Assembly: GCF_003751085.1 (NCBI RefSeq)
Contig: NZ_RJJY01000001.1
Coordinates: forward strand, 5,270,001-5,334,000
Reading direction: 5' to 3'
DNA length: 64,000 bases
Source of the DNA: Micromonospora sp. Llam0
GTDB lineage: Bacteria; Actinomycetota; Actinomycetes; Mycobacteriales; Micromonosporaceae
A model generated the notes under the pieces. The model was given only the letters and a program-made list of their open reading frames with translations, made no database searches and was not told where the DNA came from. Below are positions 25,204 to 33,146 of this stretch, in pieces (positions within the stretch are counted from its first letter, which is position 1; each line of letters begins with the position of its first letter). The translations under genes and the position numbers were made by a program.

Positions 25204-25745
25204 CGTCCTCCTTCGTTTGCCAGCGGGGAGAGCTCGGCGTCCGCCGGCCTCCGGGTCGGTGCCGGCTCCAACGCGGCCGCCAGCCGCCGCCGCGCCCGGA
25301 ACAACCGCACCTTGTACGCGGTACGACTGCACCCCATGACGGTGGCGGCGGCGGTGGCGTCGAGCCCATCCCAGGCAGCCAGCCGAAGCGCCTCCTGGTC
25401 GGCTTCGGACAGTTGCGCCAGCGCGTGGCGTACCTGTACCTGGTCGACCACGACATCGGCGTGGTCGGCCGTGACCGTCTCGACGACCGCGCCCAGCCTG
25501 GTCGTCAGCCTCGCCTGCCGGTCCCGGCCCCGGATCTCGTTGCCGATCAGGTGCCGGGTCGTCGCGTACAGCCACGGCAGCGGGTCGGTGACCGGCACGT
25601 CCGGCAGGCGTCGCCAGGCGACGAGAAACGCCTCGCTGACGAGGTCCGGGGCACGTTCCCGGCCGACCCGGCGGGCCGCGTACCGCATCACCGCGCCGTA
25701 ATGTCGCCGGAACAGTTCCGCGAATCTTGTCCGGTCGTCTTCCAT
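25200..25745 (-). CDS. ECF-type RNA polymerase sigma factor
   Basis: 181 residues. Region 2 is seen in FRRHYGAVMRYAARRV and LVSEAFLVAWRRLP (about residues 12-50), and region 4 in LSEADQEALRLAAW with ATAAATVMGCSRTAYKVRLF (about 110-150). Length and domain order are normal for a SigE/SigK-like ECF factor. It directs RNA polymerase to a regulon that cannot be read here. The coupled membrane protein downstream is its probable regulator. Confidence 0.92.
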   Translation of the reverse strand: MEDDRTRFAELFRRHYGAVMRYAARRVGRERAPDLVSEAFLVAWRRLPDVPVTDPLPWLYATTRHLIGNEIRGRDRQARLTTRLGAVVETVTADHADVVVDQVQVRHALAQLSEADQEALRLAAWDGLDATAAATVMGCSRTAYKVRLFRARRRLAAALEPAPTRRPADAELSPLANEGGR

Positions 25746-25805
25746 ACCCGGTCTGTTTCCGCCTCGGCCGTCGGGGTTACCGAGCCGGGCGGAGAAGAGC
25801 AGTGG

Positions 25806-26750
25806 TCAGATCGGGAAGCGGCCGCGGCGCCACTGCCAGTGGCGGCCGGCCCTCAGGTGGTCGATGACGGCGCGTTGCAGCACGGTACGGCGCGGTAGCG
25901 CGTCGAGCGGCGTGCTCAGGGTGCGGAACACGAACCGCAGCACCTCGACGTCGGCGTCCGGCCCGCCCTGCTCCTGGTACGGCTCCAGCTCGAACCGGCG
26001 CTGGAACCGGACGATGTTCGAGTCCTCCGGCAGATACTCCCGCAGTTGCGGGTCGAGCAGCCACGACCCGCAGGCGAACGCCGCGTACCGCTCGTCGGGG
26101 AAGTGTCGGGGGAAGAACGCGCGTGCCGCGTCGAGTGACGCGCTGACGGCTTCCGGGGTCAGCGGCCCCGCGTCGGGGATGTGCAGTTCGATGGCGCCGT
26201 CGCTGCGGTGGTGCTGCAGTCGGCCCAGCTCGTAGAGGCTGCCGCGCACGTGCAGGGTCAGCCAGGCCTGCATGACCGGCCAGCCCTCGCCACGCATCCG
26301 CCGATCGATGGCGAGGTTACGGCCCAGGTCCGCGAGGGTCACCCAGGACACGGCGTCGGCGATGCCGTGGGCGCGGTGGTACGCCCGGACGACGTCGACC
26401 AGGGCCAGGTACGCGTAGGCGTAGAGGTGCCGCCAGGCGGGTCCCCGGTCGCGGGGCAGCTCCGGGCCGGGTGCCAGCCAGCCGTAGCCGCCGAGGTCGG
26501 CCCGGACCAGGGCGATCGTCCGGTCGAGCAGCCAGCGCAGCTCCGGGGTCCACAGCGGTGAGTCGGGATCCGGCCAGCCGGCCATGATCTCGGCGGCGTC
26601 GTCCGGCCGCACCGCGAGCCGGTCCAGGATCGCGGGCGCGTCGGCCCTGGCCGGCAGCGGAGCCGACGGCCGGTCACCGGCGAGCCGGTGCACCCGTTCG
26701 ACGTCCGCGACGGGCACCCCGAGCCGGGCGGCGGTCTCGTCCAGGTTCAC
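25806..26750 (-). CDS. GNAT-like acyltransferase domain protein (NAT_N / GNAT_like_C)
   Basis: 314 residues from a GTG at 26750. The N-terminal half is helical (ETAARLGVPVADVERVHRL) and the C-terminal half has the acyltransferase-like layout of the actinobacterial family with separate N- and C-terminal GNAT-like domains (WPVMQAWLTLHVRGSLYELGRLQHH; then FFPRHFPDERYAAFACGSWLLDPQL; long stretches given by their ends only). No substrate is known to me. The frame extends upstream, but the section beyond 26750 carries the palindromic operators of hipBA, so a start within that region is unlikely. No strong ribosome site decides the start. It is divergent from hipBA. Confidence 0.65.
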   Translation of the reverse strand: MNLDETAARLGVPVADVERVHRLAGDRPSAPLPARADAPAILDRLAVRPDDAAEIMAGWPDPDSPLWTPELRWLLDRTIALVRADLGGYGWLAPGPELPRDRGPAWRHLYAYAYLALVDVVRAYHRAHGIADAVSWVTLADLGRNLAIDRRMRGEGWPVMQAWLTLHVRGSLYELGRLQHHRSDGAIELHIPDAGPLTPEAVSASLDAARAFFPRHFPDERYAAFACGSWLLDPQLREYLPEDSNIVRFQRRFELEPYQEQGGPDADVEVLRFVFRTLSTPLDALPRRTVLQRAVIDHLRAGRHWQWRRGRFPI

Positions 26751-26814
26751 CCGGATGACGCTACCGCCGCGGCCACCGGCGTCCGCGCCGGAGCCCGGCC
26801 GCACCGCCGTCGAA

Positions 26815-26952
26815 CCGCACGTACGTGCGGCGGACGCCATCTGCTCGGCCCACATCATCCCACAAGGCAGCTGATCCGCACGTACGTGCGGAATAGGCTT
26901 TGCTGCCGCTCCGGAGAGCCTTAAACTGACCCCAGTCCGCACGATCGTGCGG
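26815..26952. promoter_or_regulatory. Three HipB-type palindromic operators, exactly 61 bp apart, with a promoter between
   Basis: CCGCACGTACGTGCGG occurs at 26815-26830 and 26876-26891, and CCGCACGATCGTGCGG at 26937-26952. All are perfect 16-base palindromes and each start-to-start distance is 61 bases. A plausible promoter, TTGCTG (26900-26905) with TAAACT (26922-26927), lies between the second and third sites. The third site ends 17 bases before the hipB ATG. The region separates hipBA from the divergent acyltransferase gene and could control both. Confidence 0.8.
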
Positions 26953-26969
26953 TTTTGCTGAGGTGAAAG

Positions 26970-27233
26970 ATGCGACAGGCCGAACCTGTAGAGAGCAGCC
27001 GGGAGCGCGACGAATTCGCCGACGCCATCCGCCAGCGTCGGCGCGCACTCGGGTTGCGTCAGGACGAGCTGGCCGATCTCGCCGGAGTCTCCGAACGGTT
27101 CGTCTACGCCCTGGAGAACGGCAAACGGACCGTACAGCTCGACAAGGTGCTTGCCGTGGTCTCGACTCTCGGCCTGCATCTGGAGCTGCGCCGTGGCGCG
27201 GGCCGCGAGATCACCACAGGGGAAGAACGGTGA
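26970..27233 (+). CDS. hipB: HipB-type XRE antitoxin
   Basis: 87 residues with a Cro/C1-type helix-turn-helix (FADAIRQRRRALGLRQDELA, then DLAGVSERFVYALENGKRT; residues about 15-53). The tail is short. GAGGTGAAAG precedes the ATG. HipB-type proteins bind the HipA kinase and repress their own operon; three palindromes upstream are the evident binding sites. hipA begins 8 bases after the stop. Confidence 0.9.
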   Translation: MRQAEPVESSRERDEFADAIRQRRRALGLRQDELADLAGVSERFVYALENGKRTVQLDKVLAVVSTLGLHLELRRGAGREITTGEER

Positions 27234-27240
27234 CGCTTCG

Positions 27241-28488
27241 ATGACCCGACCAGGACAGGACGCCGAGCTCGAACACCTGCGTACCGTCGACCAGGCTGAC
27301 GTCTTCAAAGCCGGCCGGTACGCCGCGACACTCACCCGCACTCCGGACGGCGTCGAATTCCGCTACCTCGACGACTGGATCGCGGCTGACGGACCGCCAG
27401 TCGCCACCACCCTGCCGGTGACCGCCGAACCGGTCCTGCGGCCGGGTGGCGCGCTACCCGCCTACTTCGCCGGGCAGCTACCGGAAGGCAGACGCCTCGG
27501 CGCCCTGCGACGCGCGGTGAAGACGTCCGCCGACGACGAGTTGTCCCTGCTACTCGCGGTCGGTGCCGACGCGGTCGGTGACGTGCAGGTCGTGCCGTCC
27601 GGGACCACACCGGCCGAGGTACCGGCGCAGGTGGCGATCGAGGAGATCGGCGCTGTCAGCTTCGCCGACCTGCTCGCCGAGTTGGGCATCCACGCGCAAC
27701 GCACCGCGCTGCCCGGCATCCAGGAGAAGACCAGCGCAGCGATGATCAACCTGCCTGTCGCCCGCGCCGGTGAACGCTACATCCTCAAGCTCAACCCGGC
27801 AGAGTTTCCCCGGCTGGTGGAGAACGAGAAGTTCTTCCTCGACGCCGCCCGCACCAGCGGGCTGACCGTACCGCCGAACGAGTTGGTCACCGACGCGAAC
27901 GGCAGCGCCGGACTGCTGATCCAGCGGTTCGACCGGATCACTGTGGATGGCGCGCTCACCCTGCTGGCGGTCGAGGACGGCTGTCAGGTGCAGGATCGGC
28001 CACCGGCCGACAAGTACCGGCTGGGAGCGGACGCGACGTTCGGCGCGCTGGCCTCCGTCTGCCAGGCGTCGGCGGTCGCCAGCCGCGACCTGATCCGTCA
28101 GCTCGCCTTCGCCTACCTCACCGGCAACGGCGACGCGCACGCCAAGAACTTCTCGGTGCTGCAAGGGCGAGACGGCGAGTGGCGGGTGTCGCCCGCCTAC
28201 GACACACCCAGTTCCTACCCGTACGGCGACACGACGATGGCCCTGTCCATTGGTGGTCGCAGCGGCGGCGACTTCGGTGCCGCAGACTTCGTCGCTCTCG
28301 GCGACCGGCTCGGCGTACCGCCGCGAGCCGTCCACCGCATCCTCGCCGACCTCACCGAGCGTGCCGGCTCCTGGATAGGCAATCTGCCCGAACTACCCTT
28401 CGACAAAGGCAAGGTCGCCAAGCTCCGCCGAGTAATCGCCTATCGACTGCGTCGCCTGTCGACCAGACCCGCAACCAAGCCGAGGTGA
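27241..28488 (+). CDS. hipA: HipA-family Ser/Thr protein kinase toxin
   Basis: 415 residues, normal for HipA. The N-terminal domain has GGALPAYFAGQLPEGRR (about residues 66-82). The kinase part shows YILKLNP (ATP lysine, about 181), LLIQRFDR (about 225), and the catalytic LTGNGDAHAKNFSVLQ (about 295-310), followed by the metal-binding SPAYDTPSS (about 319). HipA kinases stop growth by phosphorylating targets such as aminoacyl-tRNA synthetases; HipB neutralises them. A decayed relative lies 4.2 kb upstream. Confidence 0.93.
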   Translation: MTRPGQDAELEHLRTVDQADVFKAGRYAATLTRTPDGVEFRYLDDWIAADGPPVATTLPVTAEPVLRPGGALPAYFAGQLPEGRRLGALRRAVKTSADDELSLLLAVGADAVGDVQVVPSGTTPAEVPAQVAIEEIGAVSFADLLAELGIHAQRTALPGIQEKTSAAMINLPVARAGERYILKLNPAEFPRLVENEKFFLDAARTSGLTVPPNELVTDANGSAGLLIQRFDRITVDGALTLLAVEDGCQVQDRPPADKYRLGADATFGALASVCQASAVASRDLIRQLAFAYLTGNGDAHAKNFSVLQGRDGEWRVSPAYDTPSSYPYGDTTMALSIGGRSGGDFGAADFVALGDRLGVPPRAVHRILADLTERAGSWIGNLPELPFDKGKVAKLRRVIAYRLRRLSTRPATKPR

Positions 28489-28504
28489 GGGCCGCCTCGA
28501 GATG

Positions 28505-29245
28505 TCAACGCCCGACCCGCTGCTCGATCTCGTCCACGAGCCAGCTGCGGCGTCCCACCACGGCACCCACCGCCGCCAGCAACGCCGCCAGCTGCGCCAG
28601 GGCGGCCACTGCGACGGAGACCTGTTCGATGCCCGACAGCGTCCGATCGCGTTCCACCGGCTGGACCCACTGGCCGGGCACCGCGGAGACCTCGATTCGC
28701 TGGCCCTGTTCCAGCTGGCCATGCGGCCAGCGGTACAGCCATCCCGGCTCCTGCTCGTCAGCTCCTGCGACCGCCACCCGGTACACGCATGACCCGGGCT
28801 CGGGCGGACACTGCACCTCGACGACCGTGGCTTCGGCCGGCCGCCCGAACATCAGGTGCATCAGCATCGCTGATGATGAGCACAGGGCCGCCGCCGTGAC
28901 CAGTCCGCAGGCGCACACCACCGCCGCCATGGGGAAGTTCTCTTTGAGCAGCCCAACGGCAAAGATCGTGGGTAGTAGCAGGGTGGCCGCCACGAGGGCG
29001 GAGGTCATCGGCGCGGCACTGGCCGACGAGGTGAAGAGTGCGGCCACCACCGTGATCAGCAACCAGACGGCCAGCGCGGCCCACGCCGACCAAGCCATCA
29101 CGGTCCGGCGTCTATCGTCCTCGTGCCGCAGCTCGCGAAGCCCTCGTCTGGTTTCGCGCATCCACGCTCGCCGCTCCCGGCGATCCCTCCACCGGTCGGC
29201 GCCGAAGACCGACTGAGCAAGCCAACGACTCCACCAGCCGTACAT
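28505..29245 (-). CDS. Membrane protein of unknown function, DUF3592-like layout
   Basis: 246 residues. The N terminus is strongly charged (WRDRRERRAWMRETRRGLRE), then come three hydrophobic segments near 50-70, 76-97 and 102-125, an exported beta-rich part with two cysteines (VQCPPEPGSCVYRVAV, about 140-155) and a last hydrophobic segment near 205-230. This resembles membrane proteins with a DUF3592-type extracytoplasmic domain, but I am not certain. It is convergent with hipA, with 16 bases between. Confidence 0.65.
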   Translation of the reverse strand: MYGWWSRWLAQSVFGADRWRDRRERRAWMRETRRGLRELRHEDDRRRTVMAWSAWAALAVWLLITVVAALFTSSASAAPMTSALVAATLLLPTIFAVGLLKENFPMAAVVCACGLVTAAALCSSSAMLMHLMFGRPAEATVVEVQCPPEPGSCVYRVAVAGADEQEPGWLYRWPHGQLEQGQRIEVSAVPGQWVQPVERDRTLSGIEQVSVAVAALAQLAALLAAVGAVVGRRSWLVDEIEQRVGR

Positions 29246-29283
29246 GGCTCCACGGTAGGAACGGCCCGCCACCGTTGGTCACG

Positions 29284-30582
29284 TCACCCGCCGTCCTCCC
29301 CCTGCCTGAGCGGCTGGAAATGGTGTCGGGCGATGTATTCGGCGACGGCCTCGCCGAGTCGGGCACCGTTGACGTCGGCACTACGGAAGTGGATGCCGCC
29401 CCAGATGCGCGCCTCGACGACCTCGGCAGTGGCCTGCGAGAAGCTGTGAAAGTGTCTTCTGGTGCCGGTGTCGACGCTGTAGGCGCTGAACGGGATGCGG
29501 TCGGTACCGAAGAACAGCCGGTTGGCCGCCATCCGGGCACCAGTGCCGCAGGTATTGCCGGACGGGTGGTCTGGCTGGGGCGGGGTGATCAGCAGCGGCG
29601 TCCAGTCCGGGTCCGCCGTGGTGTGTGGGTTGCCGTCGGTGTCGGCCAACTGGATGGCGGTGATCGGCCGCCAGAAGCTCCAGTTGTCCCGGTCGTCGTT
29701 GCAGGCGACCGCAGCGTCCGTACCGGTGATGTCGACCATGGCGAACAGCCGCGCTGTCTGCAGCACGTCCAACCGCTGGCTGGTGGCGAGCTGCCGTTTG
29801 ATCTCCCAGCTGGGGGACCGCCGGTCGTGCCACCACCGCGCGGCCTCGGTCTGATCGGCGGTACGGACCGTGCTGGTCGCCGAGCCGATCCGCTGGATCT
29901 CGTTGACGTCACGGGCGTAGGCGCGACTGGTCAACGCGGGCGGCCCGGCGGTCCGGAACGCCGCCGGGTCGGGGATCAGGAAGGGTTTCAGGTCGGCGAA
30001 CCAGGCCCCGGCGTTGCCGAAGCCCGGGGGTGTGGGCCGCCACTGGCCGGGCCCGGTGCCGACCGTCCACAGCTGGTCCCCGAACGCCCCGTCGTCGTGC
30101 CGGGCGACGATCATCGCGGCGGCGGTCTGCTCGCCGATCGCCATCCCGCCCCGCTTGGCCCGGCCGTCGGGAATCCCGGCGAGCCACTGCTCGTACTGTG
30201 CCTGTAGCCGCTGCTGCTGCGCCGGAAACAGGGCCTGCAGCACCCGGTGCGCGGCGGCACCGACGGCGGCGTCCGTGGACTCGAATCCGCGGGATCGCGG
30301 CGCGACCAGGTACGGCTGGTACGGCGTCCCGGCGATCGCGTTCACCGCGTCGTAGACCGCGCCACTGACCATCGCGAAGCTTCGCCCCGACACCTGTGCC
30401 GGCTGCTGACCGGCGACGTCCCAGATCGCCGTCTGTGCGTTCGCGTCCCACACCACCACCGCGTTGAGCGGGGCGCCCGGAGTGGATACCGCTGCCGCTG
30501 GCGAGCCGACCGCCGCTGGTGCCACCAACGCGAGCACTGCGGCGGCAACCACACCACGGCGATGCAACAGATCTCGGCCCAT
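29284..30582 (-). CDS. Secreted vanadium haloperoxidase/PAP2-family protein with altered active site
   Basis: 432 residues with a signal peptide (RRGVVAAAVLALVAPAAVG, cut near SPAAA). It has the all-helical vanadate-dependent haloperoxidase fold: FWRPITAI, DHPSGNTCG and ARIWGGIHF mark the vanadate pocket. Of the residues known from fungal chloroperoxidase, Arg360, Ser402, Gly403, Arg490 and His496 are kept, but the lysine seven places before Arg360 is Arg, and the acid-base His404 (HPSGH) is Asn. Halide oxidation or phosphatase activity may therefore be weak or lost. The ATG has GGGAGG upstream, but this site sits in a hairpin (30583-30620). Confidence 0.85.
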   Translation of the reverse strand: MGRDLLHRRGVVAAAVLALVAPAAVGSPAAAVSTPGAPLNAVVVWDANAQTAIWDVAGQQPAQVSGRSFAMVSGAVYDAVNAIAGTPYQPYLVAPRSRGFESTDAAVGAAAHRVLQALFPAQQQRLQAQYEQWLAGIPDGRAKRGGMAIGEQTAAAMIVARHDDGAFGDQLWTVGTGPGQWRPTPPGFGNAGAWFADLKPFLIPDPAAFRTAGPPALTSRAYARDVNEIQRIGSATSTVRTADQTEAARWWHDRRSPSWEIKRQLATSQRLDVLQTARLFAMVDITGTDAAVACNDDRDNWSFWRPITAIQLADTDGNPHTTADPDWTPLLITPPQPDHPSGNTCGTGARMAANRLFFGTDRIPFSAYSVDTGTRRHFHSFSQATAEVVEARIWGGIHFRSADVNGARLGEAVAEYIARHHFQPLRQGEDGG

Positions 30583-30620
30583 GCCTGACCTCCCTGGCTG
30601 GATGCGCCGACAGGTCAGGC
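30583..30620 (-). promoter_or_regulatory. 5'-UTR hairpin covering the ribosome site of the haloperoxidase-like gene
   Basis: On the minus strand GCCTGACCT pairs perfectly with AGGTCAGGC, which includes part of the Shine-Dalgarno and ends at the ATG. The loop is 20 bases. This could block translation until opened. The rest of 30621-30759 holds no gene that I can support. Confidence 0.4.
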
Positions 30621-30759
30621 CCGAGCTGAGGAGTAGCCGGGGCCAACTAATCGACTGCCATCTAAGCCAAGGTAGCAACGGGAGGCTTCGACCGGCAATG
30701 CCCCAATATTGATCATTTTAACCATGTCACAGTCATTGTTTCGGCCCGACACGGGTGTC

Positions 30760-33063
30760 TCAGTATTCGTCCTCGGGATCCACGGTGAGCCGGTCGCGGG
30801 CGGCCGCGTGGAACCTGGTCGTACCGAGGCCGTGCTCGACGGCGAGTTCGGTGAGGTCGCCGAGCAGATCGTCATCCGGGGCGGCCCGGTCCAGGTAGTC
30901 CATGGTTTCGCGGGCCAGGTCGGACTCCAGGTGCCAGAGCTGGTCGCTGATCGCGGTGAGCGCGGCGGACCAGGCCGCAACGGACTGACTCGGCGCCAGT
31001 TCCCACGCCTCGAGCTCGGCGGCGAGAATCCGGTGCCGGTCGGCCGGATCGGACACCCGCAGCGGCTGCTCGGTCAGTTGCCCGGGTCGCGCCACCGGGA
31101 CGGCGGTGGTACGCAGCGCGAACGCCCGCCGCAGGTCTTCCCCGTCGGTGGTGGTCGGCGTGATGTCGCTGAGGTAGCCGCGGGCGGCCGCCCGCTCGGG
31201 GTCGGCGTAGGCGCGGTCGAACGCCTCGTCGATCTCGGCGATCCGGGCCGTCAGCACCTCGACAGCGGCGGCGGGTAGGCCCTGCTGCTCGGCCGCCCAC
31301 CCGGCCCAGGCGGTGACGGCGGCACCGAGCCCGGCCCGCTGGGCAGGGGTCAGTTCGAAGGTACGTGGGACGTGTTCGCCGAGGACGTGTCCGAGCCAGA
31401 CCGGCCCGATCCGGGTCGGCGCCGAACCGTCAGTCCCGGTGGAACCGGCCAGGACCTGCGCCCAGAACCGCAGGACGTCGCCGTCGACGCCCGGCAAGGG
31501 TGCGGTGGCGGCCAGGAACCCGTCGACCGCCGCGGCCCGGTCCGCCCGGGTGTGGCGGGCCGGCTCGACCGGTTCGGGCTGTGGGAGCAGGTCGACCCGC
31601 TGCGCCACGATCGGCAGCCAGGCCCGGCTCTCGGCCGGCAGGTCAGGATTGACTCGCCGGAGCACGCCGGCCAACGCCCCGGACGCCCACGCCAGGGTGG
31701 TCTCTTCCAGGATCACCCGGCCGGCGGCGGTGGCGGCGGATTTTTCCAGGACCTCCCGCAGCGCGTCGACGCTTCGAGACAGGTGGACCATGCTGACCGC
31801 GGGGGTGGGGCAGGTGGCGACCTCGACGAGGATGCCGTGTTCGGCGGCGTCGCCGACGTAGCCGAAGGTCACCAGCACGGCCTCCTGATCACCAAAGGCG
31901 TCCCGGTAGCGCCACGCCCGTCGTGGGTCCACTTTGCCGAGCCGCTCGGCCCACGCCGGAAGCGGCACTCCATGCCGGGCCAGGTCGGTCAGCGCCTTCC
32001 CGGTCGCCAGGCCGGGCATCAGGTGGTTCACGGCGGCGACGAACGCCGCGACGTGCGGTTTCGGCCGCCGGTTCGCGATGGAGAGCGCCCCCATCGCCAG
32101 CCCGAACGACCCCGACGGTTGGGTCTGGTCGAACCTGGTCAGCAGCTGCGAGGTGTGGATCTCCACGTCGAAGGGGTCGGCCCGGTCGCCGAACTCACGG
32201 AACCCCTCAGCCTCGGCCTCGACCACGTCGGCGCTGGCCTCGGCAAGTTCCATCAGTCCGTCCATCGCCTGCTTGACCTGGTCGGCGACCGGCTCGGCCG
32301 GCCAGCTGCCGTCACCCGCCAGGACGGTGAACGTGTTGCCGGGTCCGCCGGGCCGGATCTCGTCGAGGGTGGCCGTGTGGCGCCACCTCCGGCCGTGGCC
32401 GTGGTAGTAGTCGAACTGGTCGCCGAGTTCGGTGGCGATCGACACCAACCGTTCCCCGTCCGCCGGGACACCACGCTGGCCCGACCCGGGCGCGACGATC
32501 GTGTACTCGTCGGTGCGGAAGGCGTACGACCCCTCACCGGGCAGCTCGAAGGCCTCCTGAAGCATCCGGTGGGCCCGGTCCAGCGGGGTGTTCGACGGGA
32601 TGGCGACCCGCCTCCACACCCGCTGCGCCACCCCGTCGAGCTCGACGGTGAGCACCAGCGACGCCGGGTCGGCCGGTTCGACCGCCAGGAACGACGGTGC
32701 CGCGCAGCACCTCTTGTACTTGCGGCCGGAGCCGCACCAGCACCCGGCGTTGCGCTCCGGCGGCCAGGCGACGGTGTCGGCGCCCTGCTCACCGAGCCAG
32801 CCCACGAAACCCAGCCGGGTCTGCCGGCTGGTCGGATCCTGGCCGGTCTGTTCCGCGTACGCCAGCAGGCCGGGCACGTCCAGCGCGACGATCCGGATCG
32901 GGCCTCGGCCGTCGGTAGACAGGGCCTGCAGCTGCTGTTGGATCTCGCGGCGGTAGTCCGCGTGGTCCCGGTAGTTGGTGGCGTCCAGCAGGCCGCGCTC
33001 CCACGCCTGCTCGTAGGCCGAGGGTGGAAAGTACGCCATCTGTCGGACGGCCGTGATCGGCAT
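30760..33063 (-). CDS. SEC-C zinc-motif protein with plasmid pRiA4b ORF-3-like domain
   Basis: 767 residues. After a short N-terminal section the SEC-C metal-binding motif CWCGSGRKYKRCC is at about 110-122. A pRiA4b ORF-3-like domain follows (LVLTVELDGVAQRVWRRVAI at about 135-154, then FELPGEGSYAFRTDEYTI and the DYYHGHGRRW region). The remaining ~500 residues are helical, Ala-rich and unassigned. The function of such proteins is unknown. The ATG at 33063 is preceded by GAGGACC. The 2OG oxygenase gene ends 83 bp upstream on the same strand and the two may form an operon. Confidence 0.75.
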   Translation of the reverse strand: MPITAVRQMAYFPPSAYEQAWERGLLDATNYRDHADYRREIQQQLQALSTDGRGPIRIVALDVPGLLAYAEQTGQDPTSRQTRLGFVGWLGEQGADTVAWPPERNAGCWCGSGRKYKRCCAAPSFLAVEPADPASLVLTVELDGVAQRVWRRVAIPSNTPLDRAHRMLQEAFELPGEGSYAFRTDEYTIVAPGSGQRGVPADGERLVSIATELGDQFDYYHGHGRRWRHTATLDEIRPGGPGNTFTVLAGDGSWPAEPVADQVKQAMDGLMELAEASADVVEAEAEGFREFGDRADPFDVEIHTSQLLTRFDQTQPSGSFGLAMGALSIANRRPKPHVAAFVAAVNHLMPGLATGKALTDLARHGVPLPAWAERLGKVDPRRAWRYRDAFGDQEAVLVTFGYVGDAAEHGILVEVATCPTPAVSMVHLSRSVDALREVLEKSAATAAGRVILEETTLAWASGALAGVLRRVNPDLPAESRAWLPIVAQRVDLLPQPEPVEPARHTRADRAAAVDGFLAATAPLPGVDGDVLRFWAQVLAGSTGTDGSAPTRIGPVWLGHVLGEHVPRTFELTPAQRAGLGAAVTAWAGWAAEQQGLPAAAVEVLTARIAEIDEAFDRAYADPERAAARGYLSDITPTTTDGEDLRRAFALRTTAVPVARPGQLTEQPLRVSDPADRHRILAAELEAWELAPSQSVAAWSAALTAISDQLWHLESDLARETMDYLDRAAPDDDLLGDLTELAVEHGLGTTRFHAAARDRLTVDPEDEY

Positions 33064-33146
33064 GCTCGGGTCCTCGTAGCTGTTCGGAGTGGTCGGGGTC
33101 GAACCGGCTCGGGCTGGCCGGCCGGCTGAGCGGCCGGCCGGCTCGG

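Noticed and set aside
26750..27341. Long minus-strand extension of the acyltransferase gene across hipB
   Set aside because: It would cross three palindromic operators and hipB; the domain begins near 26750.
31372..33129. Plus-strand 585-codon open frame
   Set aside because: Shadow of the SEC-C protein gene, which has a clear zinc motif and ribosome site.
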